This document shows, piece after piece, positions 55,590-64,000 of a DNA stretch of 64,000 nt. Within the stretch, counting starts at the first letter, position 1, and the number at the start of each line of letters is the position of its first letter. The notes beneath the pieces are model-generated. The model was given only the letters and a program-made list of their open reading frames with translations. It did no database searches and had not been told where the DNA came from. The position numbers and the translations under genes were made by a program. Source of the DNA: Thereva unica (Eukaryota; Arthropoda; Insecta; Diptera; Therevidae); contig OX465281.1 of the NCBI GenBank assembly GCA_949987705.1, forward strand, positions 163,322,393-163,386,392, in the 5' to 3' direction.

Positions 55590-57439
55590 TCAATTAATTT
55601 GTATCTCCGGCAGGCTGATTTTTCTCAACTGTCGAGGTGCTGGTACTGGGTTAGAAGGCTGATTCTGGCATCTTGATCTCCAGACCAACCAGCTGCTCAC
55701 ACATATCACTAATAGTAAGGCTAAATATGCTACTGTGTGAAGATGGCTTATGGGTGTCCAGGGTTTCTGGTAATATTGCTGCCTTTTGTAGTTCTAGTCG
55801 CTGCCTTATTTCTTATAGCTCCTGTGCTGATGAGTTGAACTGTTCGAAATTGACTTGTAACGGTGGTGCTATGGTGGGAAGATTTACATCTGGAATGGTG
55901 CCTAACTTGGTATTAGATAATTCGATGGTGCTGGGATATTTGTTTCGTCCTCTTATCGTCACCAAGTCGTATTTAATGGCGCAATCTGGCTGGAGGGTCA
56001 ATAAACCAACCCCTTCAAGGCTTATTACTAACGATCTTCGGCCGCATACAACATTGATTGATGTGACCCTTTCCATAGCAAATATCCATTGATTGGAATG
56101 TTTTAATTGTATCCAAAATGGATGAGTTTTTATTTCATTAAAACTGCACAGTTCCGAAGGAGGAATATTGTTGAGAAGTCCAACTTCGCATGCATTGATA
56201 GTGGCACCCTTGTGGTAAATAGAATGATTCTGCCCGCATATGTAAATGGAATTTTCAATGTTGGTGCATTTAGTCAGTTCATCTTCCGACAATGGATAAT
56301 TTTCATTCCGATGTGCACTGATGGCTAGATATGGTTGAGTTGTTTTAATGGCAATCATGGTGTTATTCTGCAGTATTGGAATTGGAAATAATTGGAAGAG
56401 ATCGAAAGTGTCTTGATTGACCAATGGCAGTTTTATTCTAAAGATAACATGATTATCCATGATGTGACTATGCACAATTGAAGACTTGTAGAATTGAAGA
56501 ATATTTTTCCCATCTATTGGAAGCTGCCGGTTTGTTGGTAAATGGCTCCGAATGTTGGAAATTTCTTCCAGGAATCGTTGTGGTGATAGAATTAGCGGAT
56601 TGAGTCTTCCATGATGTGTGTCTGTTACTACGTCCAGGATGACTAATTGGATTCTATTTAAATTAGCGGCTATAATGGTCATCTGGATTGCAAGTGCCAT
56701 GAAGATGTTTATCATGGTTTCTAGGTACGATTCGTTCTCAAACCTTCTTAGTCGAGCAAGTACGTTGAACAAAAAGTGTTGAACAATAGTTGAACTTCTT
56801 TTCTACGGCCAATTGATCCTGCTTGATGATGTTATCTGTCGAGTCGATGATTGAGGTTTAATTTTTGAGTAAAGTTAGTAGGTATTCTTCGTTTCTATTT
56901 ACTTTATTGATTGTTGTCGACATTTCCTTTTTTATTCTTCCATTTTTGGTACTAAGTAATAGGTTGTCCTTCCGTAATTCGTCTTGCAAATGCCTGAGTT
57001 GGTCGATGATTGGTTCGCAATTTTCCCTGTGCGGGTTCTTTATACGTCTGCAGACATTTTGTAAAGTCTCGGTGCCGTTCAGAAACATGGAGTATTCCAA
57101 CCAATATGGCTTTAGATCGTAATATGCCACTATGTCCCATTCAGATGATGCTAATTTGACTGTTCCTGAATTTTCAAAATAGATGCCTACTTGATCGTTG
57201 AATCGGGTTATTTCTAAAGGTTCAAACCTTACGGGTGCCAACACCATGCATACCATCAGAAGTGATACAATTGTCGACCCATAGGACCGTTTTTGTTTCT
57301 TTCTTGGGCGTTCTTCGTTTTCACTCGATGATTTTCTTGGTGGCGATCCTTGTTGATTAGCTTGTGTGTCAGTGCATGTTGTTGGTTCTGAATTGTCAGC
57401 CGAGTCAGTTGCATCATTGTTGGTGAATTCTTTTTCAAT
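55590..57439 (-). pseudogene. Envelope-like protein, minus strand (broken)
   Basis: On the minus strand it reads IEKEFTNNDATDSADNSEP (linker), a basic stretch then a hydrophobic segment (STIVSLLMVCMVLAPV, possible signal), GIYFENSGTVKLASSEWDIV, and further ectodomain in the 55813-56772 frame (THHGRLNPLILSP, VIFRIKLPLV, CTNIENSIYICGQ). It aligns along its length with the envelope at 17276. A CAA-to-TAA type stop lies at ~56858 and frameshifts follow. The span (AYLALLLVICVSSWLVW) lies in a third frame near 55720, with a PVPAPRQ tail. The stretch with furin site and fusion peptide in the relative is absent here. Confidence 0.8.
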
Positions 57440-58223
57440 GGGTGTAGTGCGATAATCGCGAATCGAATAATCGAATAAAACAAACAACAAAAACTCGCAC
57501 TAACAAAAAACAAAACAGAACATTGTATGTAATGTTTCTCCCTCGATGTCTCGTGTGGTCTTGATTAAAAAGGCATAAATCTCTCTTTTAAACCTTTCTT
57601 CTTTTCAATTGTTTTATTTCCTTTGATTTGCTTGCGCACCACGGGCTATTGAGCTAATGCCCATTCAAATGCCCTACTGCATTCAAACAAATCAAGTTAC
57701 ACTTGCAGTGATAACACAATTTCTGGTACGTAACTTCAGATTATAGCTTCTTAATGAGTTCTTAATTCAAACTTTTGACTATGACTATTGAATTCTACTT
57801 CTTGACTCTGACTACCTTCTGACTACTTAAGTTCAACTTTTATACTTATTTTAATCAGTCTAATTCCTTACGACAACCAATCAGATTATCTGTTTTATTC
57901 TTTCAAAATATGTCTTCATCTTCACTTGTTGCAATCTGTTTATTTGGGTCATTCGTTTATTTGCGCCTTTTCTTGTTGACCCAATTTTAATTTTCTGGAG
58001 TCAATTTAATTACATCATTCTTTCACTCAAGGTGTGCATTTATATTTTCTGCAGCAAATTTAATTACATCATTCTTTTACTTCAGGTGTGAATGACTTGC
58101 GCTTGACTTGCGCGGTGTCAAGTTCGCAATCGAGTTTAAATGTTCTGTTTTGTTTTTTGTTGGTGCGAGTTTTTGTTGTTTGTTTTATTCGATTATTCGA
58201 TTCGCGATTATCGCACTACACCC
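57440..58223. repeat. 784-bp segment with 85-bp inverted ends
   Basis: 57440-57524 (GGGTGTAGTGCGATAATCGC...) is the near-exact reverse complement of 58139-58223. The minus-strand end CACTACA fits an LTR end. The centre (57525-58138) is AT/CT-rich with a repeated TTAATTACATCATTCTTT and no coding. It may be two gypsy LTR ends in opposite orientation. Confidence 0.7.
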
Positions 58224-58300
58224 CTGGCTTTTAGAGATGAAATTTTCTTTGCTACTTCTAGGAAAGAAAATTTTCGTTAATTCGTTTACTTTGTCCTGCG

Positions 58301-58916
58301 CTTTTGACATGAATATGTCTTATACCTGGGGTCTATTTGAAAGAATGTGCGGAGACGAAAATCGTTACCATGACTAATTACTGTTTGGCATACTTTTAGG
58401 ATAAATTTTAGAAGCAAATTAAATTATATATTTAATTCTGCATACTTTTAGGTGAAAATATTATCGAAAGCTTTCTTAAGGTTAGAAAATTTTCGAGACA
58501 TTTCTTTTGACATGAATATTTGTCGTTTTGCCAAAATGACTGTTTCGAGCACATACATTAACAAGAAGCTATGCTAGCAGCTTTTTTGTGTCCAAGATAT
58601 CATAGCAGCTTTTGACATGAATATGTCTTATCCCTGGGGTCTATTTGAAAGAATGTGCGGAAACGAAAATCGTTACCATGACTAATTACTGTTTGGCATA
58701 CTTTTAGGATAAATTTTAGAAGCAAATTAAATTTATATTTAATTCTGCATACTTTTAGGTGAAAATATTATCGAAAGCTTTCTTAAGGTTAGAAAATTTT
58801 AGAGACATTTCTTTTGACATGAATATTTGTCGTTTTGCCAAAATGACTGTTTCGAGCACATACATTAACAAGAAGCTATGCTAGCAGCTTTTTTGCGTCC
58901 AAGATATCATAGCAGC
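58301..58916 (+). repeat. 308-bp tandem duplication
   Basis: Units 58301-58608 and 58609-58916 differ at about five positions. Each starts CTTTTGACATGAATATGTCT. The first ~38 bp (GACATGAATATGTCTTATCC and CTGGGGTCTATTTG) also occur inverted at 59918-59955, at the end of the gypsy integrase reading frame. Confidence 0.88.
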
Positions 58917-59008
58917 TTTTTTTGTTCAATCGCTGCGAGTTCTTGTTCCAAGAGTGAGAAAAAGTGTCCAGGATTTTTTACTTTGTGTGAGATTTTTTAA
59001 ACAGCTTA

Positions 59009-59576
59009 TGGGGCCCATCCAACTAGTTGTCCAAACTGAGTTGTGTAAAAAGTTGTTGTTTTGCCACAAACGCTTCAACTGATATTTCAACTGTCAATTC
59101 GATATTTTATAGGCAATTTGAAAGTTAAATGAAATTGTAGAAAACCCGCGACTAAGTTTTATAATAATAAAAATTGGAGAAAGATGATTTTTTAGATTAA
59201 TTATAATTGTTTTTAATTATTAATATGAATATTTATATTTTTCAAAATATAAATTAAATTCTAAAAGTATAAATTATGAAAATACTTTAATATTATGTGA
59301 ACTTTCATAATTTAAATTAAAAATAATGCAAAATAAACTTGCCAAAAAATATACTCTTCGAATTCAGGCTTAATTCATCCAAGTAGTTTGCCAAACTGCA
59401 ACACACACAGTGCAACTAGTTGCCCAAACTCTAGGCCCCGCCCCCATAAAATAAAAAGATTTATCCCAACTGAAACCGCAACTGTCAAATCAGTTTGCCA
59501 ACTGCCCCACACACGATGCGATTCAGTGACAACACAACTCAGTTAGGACAACTAGTTGGCCTGTGGATGGGCCCCA
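59009..59576. mobile_element. PIF/Harbinger-like MITE with TTA target
   Basis: Inverted ends TGGGGCCCATCC + AACTAGTTGTCC and their complement at 59537-59576 (right arm has three extra bases) are flanked by TTA (59006-59008 and 59577-59579). AT-rich interior without coding. The TTA target and GGGCCC terminus fit PIF/Harbinger. Confidence 0.82.
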
Positions 59577-59738
59577 TTAGAAAAGGTGTGCTTGAGTCGT
59601 CCGTCGCGCGATATTTTTGTGTTTTCGAAGCGGGGCGGAATCTGAATCGATATCAGGGAATTTTCTTACTACGCAGTTTGCGGATTGAGTGTGGTGCGGC
59701 CGCGGTGCGTTTAGAATTTTTGCAAAAGTACAATTTTT

Positions 59739-61035
59739 TTATTTTGAACGATTTCGTTTCGTGTGTTTGTATTCTGTTACATTGTGGAAAAGGATAAGGT
59801 GGTTGAAGGGTATGTATTGAAGCGAGCCAGATATATATTGTTGTGTGCATTCCTTTCGACCCCCTCCAGGGGTTCTTTCCAATAACAACAAGAAGGTGAT
59901 TTCCAATAAGAACAAGAAACAAATAGACCCCAGGGATAAGACATATTCATGTCTACTGTGCCATCGTGAAGCCATGGCACTTCCCGTCTTTTTTAGTCTA
60001 TTTTTGTGCACTTCTTTAATCTTGTTATCTATCATTATCTTAGCATTCGCTCCGTTCAGCTCAATTACTTTAAATGGTCCATTGTATGGTGATTCATTTT
60101 TCTTTCTTGTGCCTGTCTTTAAATATACCATTTCACCTGGTTTGATGTCTAATGGGCGCGAGTCGGTGTCATATGTCTTTTCCTTTTTTCTTTTGCTATC
60201 TCAAGAAGTTTTTCTGCAGTGGCGTGTGCTTGTCTTAAGCGCCATTTCATTTCAGCGGCATAGTCATCTAGATTGTATACTGGTGTTGTTTTTTCTTTTG
60301 TAATGGTATCAGGTAACGAAGCTATTTTGCCAAATAATAATTCATGTGGGGATATGTTCGTATCCGTGGGCGGTGTGATATTGTAACAAAATGTATAATA
60401 TTGTAACCATTCATCCCAATCTAGGTTTTGACTGAATGAGAGTAGGTATTCATTTAACGTTCTATGGTTGCGTTCTATCGATCCTAGTGTCTTATGGTGA
60501 TACGGTGTTGAGTTAACATGGTTTATTTTTAATGTGTTACATATCTCTTTAAAAGTTGCATTCATGAATGAGTGCGCGTGCTATTGTTGCTGCCTCTTTA
60601 TTCTCGATTGGTATCGCTATGAAATATTTTGTGAGCTCGCATTGTATCGTTACAAGGGTCCTACTGTGTCCATTGTTAGCATTTCTATACTTGTGCTCGG
60701 TGTTTCTGTAATTTCCATTTTCTCTTTAGTGTTCCTTACTTGTTTATTTCTTTTACATGTCTTGCAATTGTTTATGATTTTTTTCACCATTTTACTCATG
60801 TTCTTCCAACAGCATCGTTGTTTCAATTTGTTAATCGTTCGTTACTCCAGAATGTCCTCCAATCATAGGGGAATTGTGATATTCTTTTATTCTTTCTATT
60901 TGTTCCTCTTTTGTTGTACTCTTATTACTGGCGTGTATATTAATATCGTTAACTTGCTTTCTTTTCTTCGATGCATCTCATTGTATTTTTTCTTAAATTC
61001 TTCTTTGTTTATTTCTTATTTAATTCCTTTGGGTC
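59739..61035 (-). pseudogene. Ty3/gypsy integrase, C-terminal two thirds (broken)
   Basis: Minus-strand segments in shifting frames: a zinc/HHCC-type region near 60870-60700 (GHSGV, then a lysine-rich CKTC-like stretch), TIQCELTKYFIAIPIENKEAA near 60640, then STPYHHKTLGSIERNHRTLN (catalytic glutamate in GSIERNH), DWDEWLQYYTFCYN and, in another frame from 60131, MVYLKTGTRKKNESPYNGPF and VIELNGANAKIM, the C-terminal DNA-binding region. Plus-strand open frames over this area are antisense artefacts. At least three frameshifts. Confidence 0.82.
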
Positions 61036-61044
61036 TTGGTGGGT

Positions 61045-64000
61045 AATGGTGCTAACCTATGTATGGGGCGACTATATGTTCCCTTGGCAGTTTTTACTAT
61101 GGCCACTCGAACACAACCATCATCACCTTTTATTGTCTGCATTATTCTTCCTAGAGGCCATTCCATAACTGGCATGTTATCCTCCTTAACGATGACAATG
61201 GTTCCCGGTTCTACATTAGCGCTGCGCTGTTTCCATTTCAAGCGGTGCTGGAGATCATTTAAATATTCGCTTGACCATCGTCGCCAAAATTCGTTCTTAA
61301 TATGTGTGACTAACTTCCTTCGTGTAAGTATATTAGCCTTGCTAGGTTCAACACTTGGCCCGATAGATGTTGTTAGTGGTTCTCCAATGAGGAAATGACC
61401 CGGAGTTAGGGCTGTAAGATCGTTAGGATTGTCTGGTACCGGCGTCAATGGTCTTGAATTCATAATTGCCTCAATCTCGATCATTACAGTTTCCAGTTCT
61501 TCATATGTTAATGATGCTGATGCGACACTTCGCTGCAATAGATGTTTAGCCGATTTTACAGCCGCCTCCCAAAGGCCACCGAAATGTGGAGTACTGGGTG
61601 GGATAATGTGAAACTGGATATTCCGGCTACTACATATATTTTGTATTTGTTCGGTTGCCTTCGGGGAATAAATGGCTCTCTCCAATTCCAATAACTGGTT
61701 GTTTGCTCCTACAAAGTTGGTAGCGTTGTCACAGTACAAATTTGACATCGTCCTCTCCTACCCATAAACCGTTTCAAAGCCCCTATAAAAGCTTCCGTTT
61801 TAAGATCACTCACAATTTCAAAATGGATCGCCTTTGTCGCGAAACAGCAAAATACTGCAACATACGCCTTTTGTGCTCTCTTTCCTCTTAGCCGAAAATG
61901 AACCCAGATTGGCCCACAAAAATCTACGCCTGCGTTAATAAAAGATCTGGCAGGTTGAACTCTGGCGGGTTGACTCTTTGCGTCAATAATTTTGGTTTTG
62001 CCTTATTGCATCGAACGCAGTGCTGTACAATGGATCTGGCGAGAGATTTTCCTTTAATTGACCAGTAACGTTATCTCATGATGGCTAATAATGATTGTGG
62101 TCCAATGTGCATGTTCTCCTTGTGAATTTCCTCCATATGCATTTTCGTGAATGGGTGTGAATAAGATAGTAGTGCTGGATGTTTTGCCTCATATGCTAGT
62201 TCTGCGGCCTCCAGGCGGCCTCCCACTCGTAGTACTCCTTCGTTGTCCAAAAATGGCGTGAGACTACTTAGTGAACTATTTTTGTGAACCTCTTTATATT
62301 TTCGTAGTTGTGCAATATCGTCCTTAAATTCGTCTTCTTGTAGACTTCTTATAATTATGTTCAATGCCTTGTCTAATTCCTGAGTGCTAAGTGGTAATGT
62401 GTTTGCCGACAGGGTGTCTTTCCTCCTTGTGCAACATATAAGCTGTAACGCGTTGTATTCTTCTGAATGCATTTTTGTGGTTAAGTCTGTCTAAAAAGTG
62501 GTCTGTGTTATCTTGATTGACTGTGCTTGGCATTGAAAGTACTGTTTCCTTCTTCTTCTCCAGATCGGAATTGATCATCTTCCCCTTGTTGTAAGGTTGG
62601 GGCCAAAGTGACTCCCTTCCATGTAAAAATGTAGGGCCATAAAACCACTGATTGCAATTGGCTAGGTTCTTCGGGTTTATACCACGAGATAGGATGTCAG
62701 CCGAGTTTTCCTTTGAGCGAAAGTGCCTCCAGTGTTCTGGTATTGAGAGTCGTTGTATGTGAGATACCCGATTTGCAACAAAGGTTTGGAACGATGCTGA
62801 CTCCGAGCAAGAACAATTTCAGAGTCTGTCCAAAAGTATTTCGGGGCCTTGTCCAGGTTCATATTACTCTTCACTCGGTTTGTTAACTCCACAGCAAGTT
62901 TAGCAGCGCACAATTCAAGCCTCGGCAATGTGATCTTTTTTATTGAAGCGACTCGTGATTTGGAACATAACAATCTTACTACCACGATTCCTTCCTTGCT
63001 TGTTGAACGAAAATAAATGGCCGCACCGTAAGCATTCTCCGAAGCATCGGCAAAGGCGTGGATTTGGATGTTCCTTGGTTCATTTGAACAGACATGTCTT
63101 CCAAATTTGATGGTCTCGAGGTTCTTTAGATTATCTCGAAACTGAGTCCACTTGGTGTGCAATGCCATTGGAAGCGCGGCATCCCAATCGAAATTTAGCT
63201 GCCATAACTGTTGCAAAAATATCTTGGCAGTCACAATGACCGGACCCATGATGCCCAAGGGGTCAAAGAGCCTGGCAATGTCAGAGGAGACGGTACGTTT
63301 TGTGATTCGAGCTTCATTACTCCAGTTGACCTTGAAGCAGAATTCGTCCGTTTTTGGCAGCCATGTTAATCCAAATGTTTTCACATGATCTATTATGTCA
63401 TCCTTGAAATCAATCTGGACTTCCTGATCTTCAATCTTTACATTTCGAAGAAGGTGCGGATGATTGGAACACCACTTCCTTAGTTTGAATCCAGCCTCGT
63501 TGAGAAGTGATCGTAATTGCCTTTGTATTTCAATGAGGGTGGTTAAATTGGTAGCTAGGTATCGGGCTGGCCTTGTTCCGTACGTCACAGTTCCTCCATA
63601 AAATTAGCTGGAAATTTTGGTCGTCTTCATGCACCATTACTTGTCTATACATTTTTTGAATATCGGCGGTGAACACAAACCGTGGTAACCGGAAACGTAC
63701 GAGTATTGCGAACAAGTCGTCTTGTACTGTTGGCCCGGTATGTAGGATATCATTAAGTGAGATGTTAGATGGACTTTTTGAAGAAGCGTCGAAAACGACT
63801 CTTAATTTTGTGGTGCTGCTGTCTGGTTTCAAGACACAATGGTGCGGTAGGAAATAACTGGGTGATGGTACTGAATTGATGTATATCTCCTCCATGTGGT
63901 GTAGATTGATGTATTACTCCATAAATTCTTCATATTGCTGGCGCAAACCTTCATCTTTTGCAAGCCGCCGTTCTAGTGAGAAGAATCTACTAATCGCGAC
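61045..64000 (-). pseudogene. Polymerase of minus-strand BEL element (RT to integrase, broken, 5' part off window)
   Basis: From the right edge (minus strand): SRFFSLERRLAKDEG, a TAA stop at ~63915, then reverse transcriptase TTKLRVVFDAS and TADIQKMYRQ. Near 63545 TYGTRPARYLATNL jumps to EIQRQLRSLLNEAGF, so the stretch that should hold the YVDD catalytic box is deleted. RNase H follows (AFADASENAYGAAIYF, WTDSEIVLA), then a frameshift, the integrase zinc region (62071-62472, IHKENMHIGPQ), DFCGPI (~61905), LYCDNATNFVGA (~61735) and HFGGLWEAAVKS (~61575), and a DUF5641-like end to LAPLP at 61045. At least five frameshifts or stops. The start and gag are outside the window. Confidence 0.88.

Larger units (their letters stand above)
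57440..61040. mobile_element. Ty3/gypsy fragment with inverted pieces inserted in the minus-strand BEL element
   Basis: The BEL polymerase-envelope reading (LAPLP | IEKEF) is split. TGGGT is present at both edges (57439-57443 and 61040-61044), so the block looks like a single insertion with a 4-5-bp duplication. Its right part is the minus-strand integrase of a gypsy element beginning inside that gene, so the 5' LTR and most of pol are missing. Its left part holds inverted and tandem pieces and a Harbinger-like MITE. A simple LTR-to-LTR insertion does not explain it. Confidence 0.6.
54990..64000 (-). mobile_element. Decayed BEL/Pao element with envelope gene, minus strand, runs off the right edge
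   Basis: Read on the minus strand: reverse transcriptase, RNase H, integrase and DUF5641-like segment (64000-61045), then an insertion, then envelope (57439-55590), a purine tract (GCCGGGGAGAA) and a 3' LTR starting TGTTAGAACG at 55565. It is the same lineage as the 3470 element by its polymerase and envelope. The 5' LTR and gag lie beyond the window, so LTR length cannot be fixed; ~54990 is a guess from the 573-bp LTR of its relative. Confidence 0.8.

Noticed and set aside
55673..56092. 139-residue plus-strand protein
   Set aside because: Antisense of the minus-strand envelope region.
60534..61046. 170-residue hydrophobic plus-strand protein
   Set aside because: It is the antisense of the degenerate gypsy integrase, whose motifs are readable on the minus strand.

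Overview
This is a eukaryotic, insect-type intergenic region made almost entirely of nested transposable elements. I recognise no ordinary host protein-coding gene, rRNA or tRNA gene. The evidence for an arthropod (most likely an insect) is the AT-rich background, four or five BEL/Pao LTR retrotransposons, RTE-like and CR1/Jockey-like LINEs, a Penelope-type GIY-YIG fragment, a piggyBac element with introns, several MITEs, and LTR primer sites matching animal tRNA-Trp, tRNA-Tyr and tRNA-Phe 3' ends. The order of insect cannot be decided from this window.

Layout. 1-2030 is unassigned AT-rich DNA. 2031-3469 is one copy of a dispersed repeat ('family A'). 3470-19765 is a BEL/Pao retrotransposon with an envelope-like gene (573-bp LTRs, tRNA-Trp primer site). 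Its polymerase gene is split by a second, intact BEL/Pao element (7172-14907, tRNA-Tyr primer site, 5-bp target duplication CCAAC, one 1754-residue gag-pol frame). 19766-26028 holds a simple repeat, a Penelope-like fragment, and a 2.9-kb element with ~650-bp inverted arms that contains a TTAA-flanked MITE.

26029-40037 is a stack: a repeat element with an internal ~116-bp minisatellite, cut by an RTE-type LINE (27565-39182), which is cut by a miniature LTR element (28298-29181) and by a 7.6-kb insertion (29655-37256). The last contains a BEL element with a tRNA-Phe primer site (30176-36096) and an array of eight stem-loops with covarying stems (36313-36661). 40040-41570 is a minus-strand CR1/Jockey-like LINE, followed by a ~500-bp fold-back repeat.

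42082-54129 is a second, inverted copy of family A. It is split at a TTAA by a piggyBac-type insertion (43114-52498), itself split by a fifth, defective BEL element (46607-52214) whose LTRs are identical; a TTAA MITE lies at 52920-53845. 54237-64000 holds a PIF/Harbinger-like MITE and a decayed minus-strand BEL element with an envelope gene that runs off the right edge; a Ty3/gypsy fragment with further MITEs sits between its polymerase and envelope.

Relative ages follow from nesting and from LTR divergence counted by eye: outer BEL ~7 differences in 573 bp; its nested insert 2 differences plus one 10-bp indel in 578 bp; the 30-kb BEL 1 in 265 bp; the 46-kb BEL none in 190 bp. The most unusual structure is the covarying stem-loop array. 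Also notable are the envelope-bearing BEL lineage and LTR elements whose last stop codon is supplied by the first bases of the 3' LTR.
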